Below, piece by piece: positions 9,121 to 21,100 of a stretch of 64,000 nucleotides of DNA (its first letter is position 1; each line of letters opens with the position of its first letter). The position numbers and the translations under genes were made by a program. The notes under the pieces were generated by a model that saw only the letters and a program-made list of their open reading frames with translations, was not told the origin of the DNA and did no database searches. Source of the DNA: BRH-c25 sp012519325 (GTDB lineage Bacteria; Bacillota; Clostridia; Lutisporales; Lutisporaceae); contig JBMNHZ010000017.1 in the NCBI GenBank assembly GCA_050950645.1, positions 1 through 64,000 on the forward strand, given 5' to 3'.

Positions 9121-9752
9121 CCTATATCGAAAATGTTTTTGTCTGCATAGCCGGACCTCTTTTATTAGCAACATTTTTCATGGGGAAAAAGTATTACGGT
9201 ACTTTTTTCTTCTGTATTGCAGGTATGGGAGCTTGTTTATTATCTGCTTATGTTAACACTTTTTTTGCTAAACTTTATAACGCAGATTTCATAAATGCCA
9301 CAACGCAGATTGCTCCGGTGGTGGAAGAAATCATGAAGCTGTTGCCTATACTCTTTTATCTGTTAGTCTTCGAGCCAAAATCTGAAAAAATTAATATGGC
9401 GGTTTTAATCGTGGCTATTAGCTTTGCCACATTTGAAAATATTTGTTATCTAATAGAAAATGGTGCTACACAACTTTCTTTTATATTAGTTAGAGGGTTC
9501 GGTACAGGAGCAATGCATATTGTTTGTGGTGCAATTGCAAGTTATGGCCTTGTTTATGTGTGGCAGCATAGTTGGCTAAAGATAGCAGGTACTTTTGGAC
9601 TTTTAGGTGCAGCTATCATTTTTCATGCCATTTATAATCTTTTAATTGCCCACGGAGGCATAACACAGTACATTGCCTACTCACTGCCTGTTCTTACAAT
9701 GATTATAGGAAAAGTTATAAACGGGATTTACAAATCAAAACATTATACATAA
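9117..9752 (+). CDS. PrsW-family intramembrane metalloprotease
   Basis: 211 residues, multi-TM. It shows the family motifs in order: EExxK-like VVEEIMKLLP (E70/E71), FENICY (E107), MHIVCG (H134) and FHAIYN (H170). These acidic and His residues form the presumed metal site. In Bacillus subtilis PrsW makes the site-1 cut in anti-sigma RsiW and so releases SigW. Here the gene is coupled to an ECF sigma factor and small TM proteins. The likely substrate is the 116-residue protein (8148), its paralogue (9943), or both. The start ATG overlaps the upstream stop. Confidence 0.8.
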   Translation: MTYIENVFVCIAGPLLLATFFMGKKYYGTFFFCIAGMGACLLSAYVNTFFAKLYNADFINATTQIAPVVEEIMKLLPILFYLLVFEPKSEKINMAVLIVAISFATFENICYLIENGATQLSFILVRGFGTGAMHIVCGAIASYGLVYVWQHSWLKIAGTFGLLGAAIIFHAIYNLLIAHGGITQYIAYSLPVLTMIIGKVINGIYKSKHYT

Positions 9753-9775
9753 AAACTGAATAATTTTTTTTTAGA

Positions 9776-9805
9776 AGAGTCACTAATATGGCGGCTCTAT
9801 TTTTG
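9776..9805 (+). terminator. Probable terminator after the sigma-PrsW operon
   Basis: The arms AGAGTC and GGCTCT (one G-T pair) enclose an 11-base loop, and ATTTTTG follows. The stem is short, so strength is uncertain. It would separate the four-gene operon from the paralogue at 9943. Confidence 0.45.
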
Positions 9806-9942
9806 TGACAAAAATCTAATATTTTTTCAATTTCAGGTGCGTAGTTTTTGGATTTTTTGTACCTATATATATGAAAGGATTTTTTATATATTTCATTTTA
9901 TTTTTCATACAAGCCTTATTTTTATAGAAAGGAGTTTTTAGA

Positions 9943-10245
9943 ATGCATAATACAACAGAACGAATCAGGCGGGTAAAGCTGCGAGTCGGAAAAAAGCGGT
10001 ATAAAAGAGAAACCAGATTGCTTGGCGGCCTTTCCGCCCTGTGTTTGGTATTGTTTTGCTCCTTAATAGGTATTATTGACACTATAGTAGGGAATGTGCA
10101 TGGGAAAGCCTTTGGAATGTATGGTGCTATGCTCCTGCATGAAGATGCAGGTGGCTATGTTCTGGTAGCTGTCATAGCATTTGCAGCTGCTACAGTTATC
10201 ACGGTACTATGCATTCGCAGCAAAGAGAAAAACAAGAAGATTTAA
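9943..10245 (+). CDS. Small two-TM protein, paralogue of the 8148 gene
   Basis: 100 residues. The N-terminus (TTERIRRVKLRVGKKR) aligns with the 116-residue protein's TEERVLAVKLR. Two TM helices flank a loop of about 30 residues, and the tail is basic (IRSKEKNKK). GAAAGGAG precedes the ATG. It sits between the PrsW operon and the giant surface genes. I infer that it belongs to the same signalling set, perhaps as a second anti-sigma or a co-sensor. No database family is recognised. Confidence 0.6.
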   Translation: MHNTTERIRRVKLRVGKKRYKRETRLLGGLSALCLVLFCSLIGIIDTIVGNVHGKAFGMYGAMLLHEDAGGYVLVAVIAFAAATVITVLCIRSKEKNKKI

Positions 10246-10285
10246 AATAGTAAAAATGACAAATCGTCTGGCGAACAGAGTCGTC

Positions 10286-10304
10286 GGGCGAATAGTATTC
10301 GCCC
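10286..10304 (+). promoter_or_regulatory. Perfect 8-bp hairpin upstream of the giant gene
   Basis: GGGCGAAT-AGT-ATTCGCCC lies in the gap between 10245 and 10351. No U-run follows (CTAGAACGG), so it is not a normal terminator. It may be an RNA-processing or mRNA-stabilising hairpin, or an operator-like palindrome. Confidence 0.4.
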
Positions 10305-10350
10305 CTAGAACGGAACAAAACGAAAACAAAATATGAAAGAGGCGGTGTAT

Positions 10351-13300
10351 ATGAGAAAATCTACAAAAAAACTGATTTCGGCGGTTTTATTAAATGTAGC
10401 GCTCCTAAGCATTATCTTACCGTGTATTACAGTGCCGGTAGAAGCGGCAGGTGATGATGCTCCTGCTCCATACTATTGGCTTGCTAAAGGGTTACCCAAA
10501 TCTGTTTTTGAGCCTATTATTACTCGGGATATGTGGAATAGCACCCCATATAAGAATCAATTATTAAAGACTGACTGGGGCAGCAATTTAGTAGCTACAG
10601 CTAACTGCAATAGCAGTTACAATCTTAACTATGGCAATTACAAGTCGCGATTGCGCTATACTCATCAATATTGGCATGATAAGGATGAGAAAACACCCTG
10701 GTATGCTAACTTTAAGTGGGATCTTTCCCCATATACAAAACAATTAATTGCAAATCAAGAGTTAAAGATGTATTTGGAGGCAAGATTAGCAGCGGATAAC
10801 CATAATAACTTTATCCACCATAGAGGGGAAATGCGAAACGATCGTGCCCAAATAGAAGTAACTTGTGGCCGTACGAAAGGTAGCAATTTATTCTTAGGCG
10901 GTATAATGAATTATGGTACAGATGCAGATGAGGTATTTTACACTCATAGCGAGGAATTTAAACTACCTGAATGTGATTATGTAAACTTTACGTTGGGGGG
11001 GAATGCCTGTGGTTGCGGAAGCTCTAAGGTAAAGAATACTATTATTGCGTTAGTGGATGAAAAAAGCCCTACAGTTAAGGAAGCTAAGATTTGTGATGAA
11101 AACGGCAATCCGCTTAATCATATATCATCAGGAAAGAAAGGCAGAGTTGCTATAGTGTTTTCAGAGCCTATGCGCTTCGCCGACCATGATCCAAAGCCCT
11201 ATACAATAAACTTAGATTTATATGATAGGGCACTTGAACAATCAATAGCTACAAAACTTGAAGCAACATTAGTCTCTTTGGACAAAGATACTTTATACTT
11301 TGAATTTGAAGTACCTGATAAAATAGGTGATGAGGATACGGATGTTTATATTAAATCTGTTTCACAGAATCAACCTGATACTATCTTTGCTAGTGACGCC
11401 CGCTTTGACCTTGTATCTATAGCGAAATATGATAGGGGTAATACAATACATACAAACAGATTGGATCTTAATGTAGGTATTGAAAATATAAATAGAGCTA
11501 AATCGGCTATAACAGATTTGGCAGGCAATTCTGTGACATGGAATAAAGCTGTACCTGTGAACAAAGCTTTTCTTGACGGATTAGCCCCGAAAGTAGAAGG
11601 CATAGAACTTAAACTAATAGATAACAAAGTACCTACCTATGCCGGGGTCGGTTCTAAAATTGTGGTAACTATGTTTTTTAGTGAGAAGATGAAATTTTTA
11701 AAAGACACTCATGGAGACTCTAAAGATAATATAAAAGTAACATTAAACTTAGTGAATAATGATGTTCCCATTGTCTTAGATTTTAAAGAAGCTTATGAAG
11801 TAAAGAATAGCGTAAATAGACCGGCAGTAACAGCGGTAGAATTTTGGCCTTGTGAGATAAATTCGAATTTATCTTTGCAGACAGGGGACGAAAAAGTTAA
11901 GGTTGCAAAGATTATGCTTGATAGAGGTGTTACGGATTTATCGGATAATCCTGTTGATAAGGCTGAGAGCGATGGTAGTACTGGTAATAACTATCTACTG
12001 TTTATCAACGGTGATGATATTCCCATACCTGACCAGGAGATAAGATTGGATGTAACTCCGCCTGTTGTTGGTGGAGGGGGGATTGTTCCAACTTCTGTGA
12101 CTGATGATGGATTTACCTACCTTTTTGATATTGCGGATAGCGGCTCAAAGGTAACAGGGAAAAAAGGCAAATTTGCTTGGGTTGATAAATCTGAATATAA
12201 GGATTTTAAATTTAATAATGTAGGAAAAACTTTTTTATATGCCCTATCCTCTGATGAAAGTGCTCCGGAGGAAGAATATTTCGAAACAGGTACAATCTCA
12301 GCCGGAGACAATATTTATTATGAGGAATTTAACCAAATTGAAGGGAATAACTACCTGCATATAAAGATAGAAGATGCATCGGATATACTTATGTTGGAGA
12401 GTGAACTTCATATAATAGCTATGGACAGATTAGAAAATGAGTCGGAGGTAAAAGAACTTGAAATAAAAGAAAAGTTTTTATCTGATAAGACTCCCCCCAC
12501 GGTAGAAATGGGAAAGCATTACTTTACTATAGACGGCACTGATATAGAACTTCATGTACCTGTAGTTGTTAGGGATAAAACCGGTGTTAAAGAGATTTAT
12601 TATAAATGGAAAGATAATATCGATAAGGCTTTTGGTTTGGAGAATCAAAGTGAAGTATATGCAAGTCAAAGTCTTACTATATCAAAGACGGTATCGCAGG
12701 AAGTTTACGGAACTGATTCTTTGACTGTTTATGCAGTGGATATAGCCGATAATAGTGGGGTGGAAGAGTATCTTTATGAGTATGATGATAAGGTTGAAGA
12801 TGAAAATATGCCACTGAACGATAAATATCATCAAAAAAGAAACTATAATTATAATACCGAAGCACCTGTATCAGACCTTGGTCCGAATCAAAGAGACCCT
12901 AAGGATTTAAATGTTATAGGGCCAAGTTTATTTATAGATCGACCTAAAACAAGCGGAATTCATAACAATGCAACTACAGCTATTATAGTAAGGAATCCAT
13001 TTGTTGTGTTTGAGAATAATATATGGGAACATTTTGTATATTTTCTAAATAGCGATGAAGAGGATTCACTAAAAGATAATGAAGGAAATTATATAGACTT
13101 CTTTGAAAAATATCGAAAGATGACAGAAGACGACTGGACTAACAATGTGAATTTGGCAGGCTGGTATACCGGTAATTTTCTTAAATATGAGAAGCTTTTT
13201 CATACAAAACCATTATCGGAGTATGGATTCAACACCTCTAAAGATGAGCCTGAAACATCTAAGGAACAATTTGCCGCTATATTTGGACATATAAATCTAG

Positions 13301-16300
13301 ATAAAAGTAGATGGCATCATTATAGAGACCTTGAAATTAGAGTTATTACAGTAGCAGAAGGAATAGATGAAATAGGTGCAGATAGAGAATGGTGGCCAAT
13401 AGAAGATATGATAGGAGTCAATGATGTTTACGAGATATTAGCAAAGGATGGAATAGACTTTGAAAAGTTTCCCAATAAAACTTATATAAAAATGCGAAGC
13501 GCAGACCCATTGGGTATTGATGAAATAGATTATCATGGGCCTGCTATTCCTAGGCTTTATGATGGTTATAAGTTTTTGCTGGATGATTATGAAGAGATTG
13601 AAACTTATACGATTGATGGTAAAAAGGTTCATTGGTTTAGACCGGATATTCATGGTACTAATACTGAATATAACAAAAACAAAGATCTAAATGAAAAGCC
13701 TGTCACCGTATCATTAGAGGAAGCCAATGGTTTAAAAATACCTTTTGCTTTTAATGACGGTCATGTTATTTTTGATTATGATGATATCGACGAGACAAAA
13801 TCCAATTTGAAATTATACTATACAGGTGATCAGGTAAGTGGAATTAATTTTGAAGCCACAGAAGAAAATTTAGTCTATACAGCCCCCATCTATGCTAAAT
13901 ATGGGACTCAATACTTTACTCTTTCAGTTAATCAAGAAAATGTCAAGAAATTTAAGACCGGTTACTATGCTTTAGTTGCCAGTATGGCAACTAAAAGTAA
14001 AGGTGTAAATAATGAGACTTTTTCCAGACAAGATCTTTTAGTCAGCGATTTATTCATAGATGCCTATGCTCCTGCTAAGGATGATTTTATCCTTAGCCTT
14101 CAAGGGTCTTATGGTGATAAAAATAGGGGAATAACCACATCGGCTACCGGTCAATTAGTCGGCTCTGTAGGCAGTGGTATGGATTGGAAGATTAATATAG
14201 AGCAGAAAGGGACAGAAAGTCAACTAATCCGTAACAACGAGACATATTATTCTTATCCTAATTTAGATGCTTATAAGATAGATATGGATGGTATGTATTG
14301 GATAAAAGTATGGAATCCTGATGTTAAAGATAGTGAAGAAAATGCAAAATGGCAGTATTATACAAAGGATTATAAGTTGGAGTTTATAGATAATTCAGAT
14401 GACACATATACTGTTTTCGATAATGGTGTAGCCTATGCTCCCGTTATAAACGGAGAGAAAAACATTATGCAATATCAGTTCTGCAGCTACAATGGTGTTC
14501 CCGGCTCAACAGGGCAATTCACTTTATTGGCAGGAGATGTGAAGAAAAAACCCTCCTTTGAAACATGGTGTTCCCATGAAGAAGATACTCCGGCAAAATC
14601 CGTAGTTATCGGTCCTACAGATATTGAAACAGATAATTTTATAGAGGGCTACGGTTTGCTGATAAAGGATGGTATAAATTGGAGACCTGTAATAGAAACG
14701 GAGGCTCTATTATTTACCTATGAGGAAATGGACGAGAATGACGATACTGTGATAGTAGAGACTATGAATTATGTGATATTTCAAAATGGCAACTATAAAT
14801 ACTATATCTATGATGATTATGGTATGACGGGCGAAGAGGAAATCGAAATTAAAAATATAGATACAACAGAACCGACAATAGCGATAAGTGGTATAGATTT
14901 TGCAAATGGAATATTAAAGTTCACTGCCACAGTTACGGACGATTATTCTTTGGATGGCGGCTCTCTCCTTGTTAAATTTGGAGGAGGCTTTATCCAAGAT
15001 TCACACCTAAAAAATCTTGACAGGGTAGATGAAACAGAGGATTCGGATGTTTATATCTACCATCCCCCTTGATAGTCAAAAAGTATCCCAAGATGCCTTT
15101 AGAAAAGCGGGAGTTTATAAATTGACCGTTGAGGATGCGGAAGATGGCAATAGTGAAAAGACATAGTAAATATAGAAATGGTAATAGGAAATGTGCCAAA
15201 GGATGGAAGTAGCGATAGTGTAGTTCTACCTAGATGCAATAGATAGTGTGGGCAACAAACCCGATGCACAGAGTTCTACTGTGGTAAACTTGAGAGTGCC
15301 GGTGCAGGGAATGAATATGCCCCGGCTATTAAAGGGGAAGCCCGAGTGGGAGGAAGCAGAATCCATGGTTTACCTAAACTTCAATACCCCTGTGAAGCTT
15401 CTATCTCATAATTTGGCTGATTCAGACTATGGCATCTCTGTTCCAACCACCATTTCCGCCAATGGTATTTATACCCATAGAATATACGGATGTCTTTGGC
15501 GACACCTATAGTGAGTTTGTGGAAATAGAGCTGGACTGAATTGGATTTAGGCTTGGATATTCAATATGATAAAGCTTTGACAAAAGAAAATATAGAGTTG
15601 AAATTAAAAACTTCGGATAGCAGTATAAAAATAACTGAAGTGAAGATTGGCAGCACGATTCAAAATGATTTATCTTTACCAGACCAAGAGCTTGAAATGA
15701 CAATTACAGAAAACTGTATTATCTATGTAACAATAACAAAGGACGGAGGAACTTTTAGAACCCAAGCTATATCTATAGATAATATAGATAAGACTCAGAT
15801 TGAAGCTAAATTGATTTGGATCTATGAAGAAGGCAATTGGACATATGAAGAAGGTAATGAAGAAGATATTGGGAAAGACATAGTTGGGGAAACTACCACC
15901 GCACCGGTTAGTGTCACTGTAGTGGGGAATAAGCCTTTGATAGGGGATTTGACTTATACCTTTGCTAATGGTGCAACAAAAAATACTACACATACTTTTA
16001 CTTATTCAGATGAGGTAGGAAATACGGGAAGTATAACAGCTACACTAAGACATAATATTAACTTCACTGTAGTTGACAAATTAGCGCCGGGAGTAGATAT
16101 TAAGGTTTATTTTAAAACCTTTGAAGCTTATAATCAAGGGCTTTCAGGGTCAGCAGGCAACTTTAACTTATCTAATATAGATGAAAAACCACCTGTAGGC
16201 ATAGAAGATAGCCCAACGAACTACTCTGAGGAAACGGGAAGCCCCATAGACTGGAATGACGAAAATGATATCAATAACAAGTCTCAGGCAGTACGAATGG

Positions 16301-18159
16301 ACTTAAAAATCACAGACCAAAGCGCAACAAAGGTGTTTATAAAATCAACTAACAGTCCACCTCAATACAGCGATGCGGCAAGTAATAAAGTAGATAAGGC
16401 TGAACTAATAGGCAATAGTATCTTTATTGATACTACTGGTGAGACAGATATTACTCCCCAAGACTTTTATATCTTTGTAGTAGATGAAAAGAATAACTGG
16501 ACCTCCTTCCTTGTCAAGCCGGGTTTGTTGGACAAGACTGCACCGGAGATTGAAGATATATATGTAAAACTGCATGATCCCTTTAGAGCAGAAGCTATTT
16601 TAAAAATAGCCGAAAAGGATGCCGATGACACTACTGTCACCAATAGAACTGGTATTGTTAAATACGACGATAGTACCTATGGATATATGACCGGCAGCAA
16701 TGAGACCGTTACATTTTACTATCATGATTCAGTGGGCAATAGTGGTGAGAGATCTATACAAACAACAGGACTTGACACCTATGCACCGGAGTTAATCGGG
16801 CTTACTTGGTCGCCTCAAGGCACTGGTGCAGGTGATATCCAAAGTCCTCCTGAAGGGCCTATAAAGGGGAGTCTGTTAGCCCAGCTGACTATAAAAAATC
16901 TACTTTCAAGTGTAAAACTTATTAATAATGATAATAAGGATATTAAGCTTAGTTTTACAGATAAGAAAATCAATTTAATTTTTAACGAAAATGCTGAAGT
17001 AACATTAGAGATTACTTCTCCAAATGGAAATATACTTCCATATACTTTAAATGTTTCATGCCTTGATAATGGAAAGCTTGAAATCAATAGGACAAATACA
17101 AAAGTAGCTAAAAATCAGCGAAGTGCAGTGCTTACCTTTGAATCAAATAAAGATGCTTTTTTTGTTGAAGGGAAGCATTATGTAGAAAAGGGAAAACCTT
17201 TCGCCTATACTGTAGCTTCGGCTAAACCCATAAAACTAAACTTTACCGATAAGGTAGGAAATGTAGCAATAGTGGATATAAAAGAGATAAAGGATAGCGA
17301 AACCTTAAAGAAGTTGGATTTTAGCCCCTTGAAGCTACAATTTAATACAACAAATAATGACATCGATGCTGTGGATAAGCTAAGTGATTTATACAAAGAC
17401 TCTATAGGGGAGAATCTATCAATTTATGTAAAATCCTCTCATATAGTAACAGTTGAAGGAGCAAATGTAACAACGATGCCGGCAAACACATGGACTCCGA
17501 TTACTCTTAAAAAAGTAGATAATAAGGCTACATTAAAATTCACTGATGAAAGAGGAGACAGCTTTAGTACAGCAGCTTATTTCAAAATTCCGGACGAAGT
17601 TCCGCCGGTAATATTACTAAAAGAGACTGTTATATCAGTAGCTAAGGATATTGCTACAAAATCAATCTTAAAGGATTTAATAGAAAAAGCTATTATGGTT
17701 TCAGACAATGTAAGCAAGGTTGACGGCATTGAAGTTACTATAAATATAGACAATGTAAACTTAAAGGTATTAGGAATCTATACGGCTACTATTACTGCTA
17801 AGGACGAAGCGGGAAAGACTTCTACCAAGGATATTCAAATAAGAGTAGCCCCGGCAGAAGGCTTATTGGCACAAATAGGAAGTAGATTCTTAGAACCTAA
17901 CGGAACCCATATCTTATACGGGGACAGTCTAAAATTTAGCCTAATGACTCAGGATAGAGAAGAAGTAAAAGAACCATACAAAATCTATGTAAAAGAAGAA
18001 TTGCAGACTCCGGGACAAATGAAATCGGCAGAGAGATTTTTCAGTGATGATGAGAATTCGGAACAAGAAATTAAATTCACAACTACCGGGCTGCACACAA
18101 TTTATATACAAACACAAAACAGATATAACTATATATTCTATGTATATGTGATGGATTAG
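10351..18159 (+). pseudogene. Giant secreted Ig-like surface protein, interrupted by five frame changes
   Basis: The first open part (to 15072) has a signal peptide (KKLISAVLLNVALLSIILP...VEAA), an N-terminal beta-rich domain with CGCG, and then serial Ig-like/SbsA-like modules (VAIVFSEPMRF, DKTPPTVE, LSDNPVDK). The second open part (15541-18159) continues the same style (LDKTAPEIEDI, IPDEVPPVILL) and ends without SLH, LPXTG or a membrane anchor. Between 15060 and 15541 coding sequence continues, but the frame changes five times (1-2-1-2-3-1). Joined, it would be about 2,600 residues. ATG 10351 is preferred to 10333 because GAGGCGG lies before it. It is either a decayed gene or an error-rich stretch of the assembly. 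Probable role: cell-surface or matrix protein. Confidence 0.7.
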
Positions 18160-18171
18160 GAGGGAGAGAGG

Positions 18172-21100
18172 ATGAATATTTTTAAAAGAAGCATTGCGGT
18201 TTTACTGATTATTGCTCTTATAACACCTATGGGCGTTGCCCTTGCAGATACAATACCGGAAAAGCAAGATATACAGTCAATTGATAACGAATATTTAAAA
18301 ATTTCCGTAAATCCCAAAAATGGTGGCTTTCATATAGCCACCGTCTTGGGGGACAAGCTGAATAAGGATGACAATAATAAAGATTTACTTTATCCATCCG
18401 GTGACTATGACACCTCCTTTACCACACTTAGGGTCATTAGGGATGGAAAAACTAAAGATTATATTTTTGGTGGGAAATATAGTGGCAGTAACTTAGAGGT
18501 GTCAGAAAAGGACGAAACAGGTGTTACCACCACATGGTCAGTTGACGGGTTTACAGTAACACAGCGGCTGGAATTAGTGGCTGAGAAAACTCCCAACCAC
18601 GGTATGGTACAAGTTGCCTATAATGTAGAGAACGAAGGTGATCCTGCCGAGGATGTGCAGCTTCGTATTTTAATGGATACCGCCTTGGACAAGCAGGACT
18701 ATGCCTACTATGAGGTTCTAAGGGCGGGAGATACAGGCTTTGATTTGGTTACAAAGGAAACAGAGATAGAGAGTAAAAGCTATGGGAATGCTTTCTTTGC
18801 CTATAATGACCTCAGCGCACCAACCATTACAGCCTATAGCTTAAAAATTGGTTCAGATAAAATTAAGGATCATGAAAAAGTAGTATTCGGCCATTGGAAC
18901 AATTTAGCTTCTACTGCTTTTGATTACGAACCGGATGAGAATATGAACTTTACCAATACACAAAACACCAAATATCTAACGGCAGACAGTGCCTATGCCC
19001 TTTATTATGATTTGGGGAATATGGCTAAGGATAGTAGTGTCGTAGCAGGTACTATATACGGTGTATATTCCCATGCGGAAATAAACCCTCAGGATGAAAA
19101 AGTCACAGTAGATGGCAGCGGTCCGGAGCGCTTAACTTTAAGCGAGGATAAAAAAGAATACACTGATGGTTCTTTTAATATCGCTGCTTTACTAAATAAT
19201 TTTGATTCAAATACTTTGAGTCATATTGCCTTAGCTGTCCGTATTCCTGATGGTATCAAACCGGTGGTAAACGGAGAAGCAAAGAGTGGCTATAGCCATG
19301 CCAATCCGTATATGATTAAATATGAAAATTTTCTTGCGAAGCAAACCCGTACAGCGGTGATAAACTTTAAAGCTGAGGTTCGGCCTGAAAGCCAATACAG
19401 AAAGATTATTTTGGATGTATATGATATTTCAGGTATTGAGGCGAGAGGAGACAAGCTGCTTTCTCAAAATATTATAGGGACAGCAGAGCATTATATCTAC
19501 TGTCCCGGTGGTGTTATGGATTTGCCGGAAATAAGTATTTTATCCGGGTCGCCGGATATGATCTACCATGAAGGAACCCGATATTTTTACTTATCAGGGA
19601 CAGGCTTTAGTGCTTTAAAAATGTATTTGAATGTTGGCAATTACACAATGCATTTACAGAGAGCAGACGGCTTGAAAAACTATGATATTGATAAGGATAA
19701 TCTTAATATCAATGAAGATGACAATACTGCGATTCTTTTATTAAACGAAAAGCTGCCGACGGGACAATATCAACTGTTGTTTAAGGCGAAAAGCGGTTCG
19801 GAATTGAAGGATATTGCCAGCCCTGCTATGGGCTTTGTAGTCACTGATGACCCGGGCCAAAAAAATACTACCTATGGTTTAGTAGCAGTGACTAAGACAG
19901 GTGCTACACCGGAATACAATATTGAAGCATTTGAAAGCGAAACTGAGTTTAAAAAGGAATATGGTTTAAGACCTCAAGAAGCATTATTGGTATTTAGAGG
20001 GGTGTTTACTACTGAAGAAGGTAATTCACCATACGGGAATAGATTAACTCAGGTAGAAGGGGCATCCATCTCTAAAGATGATAATGTAATGACTCTAAAT
20101 AACTGCATTGATATTCAAGAAGGTACAGTTGTCATTCGAAAAGATGATGATACTGTAAAGGTGGATTTCGATGGCAAGCTATATACTACCGGTGCCCGCT
20201 CCTTGATTTGGAATGGTACCGCCGGTCTTACCGGTCTAAAGGATGGAGAAAAGTTTGGCCTTATTCCCTATGATAAAAATGGCGTAAGATTGGTAGGAGA
20301 AGATTCAGATTATGATGGAGTTTACAAAGTCGATGGAACAAAGCCTATCAGTATTATATGGGGAAGTTTAGGAGGTATGGGACTTCAAGCCATAGCAGGT
20401 ATGCTGCTTAAAATGGAATTTGGAAATTTAGGAGTACAGATAGATACGGGTAATGATAATAAAGAGATGAGGAAAGTAGTCTCCTTTGGTGCAAAATTGG
20501 ATTTGGGATTCTTATTTCCGGATCCTCCCAAGTCTGGCGATGATGATGAAGGAGGCGCAAGTGGTGGATTTGATAAATATGTAGCTATTATGGGGGATTT
20601 GTCTAAAAAGATTCCTGATTTAGCCGATGCCCCGGTGGATACTCTCCGAGAAATATTTGAATCCACTGTTGACCCCATGGACTATGGCGATGACGACGAC
20701 GATGATGACGATGATGGAGCGACTTTTGTTCTTAGAGTGCCTGATGTATTATTTGGAGGAGCATATTTAGGCTTCAACTTCTCAGCAGATGTTAAGCTGC
20801 CCTCCTATATTGAAGGCTTCCCTGTTTTACAGGGCACTTTAAAGATAAATACAATAGGGGATTGGTCTATGTCTGCCGAAGGCTATGTTTCCTTTACCAG
20901 TATTGTCCTCGAAGCCAAGTTGGGGATAAAATCCTACAAAGGCATTCCCGTTCCTGATAATTTCTACTTATATGTAGGAGGCTTCACTCCCGGAATAAAT
21001 ATTGATGGTTTTGGAGTCCTATGGATAAAGGGAGGCGGTGGCGGATTAGAGGGAATTTACGATACTATCTTCTGCACGGAAGGAATACCGCCTTTAGCTC

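Noticed and set aside
15070..15072. TGA at the end of the first part of the giant gene as a possible selenocysteine codon
   Set aside because: Coding sense continues in a different frame, and further shifts follow. It is a frame change, not a readthrough.
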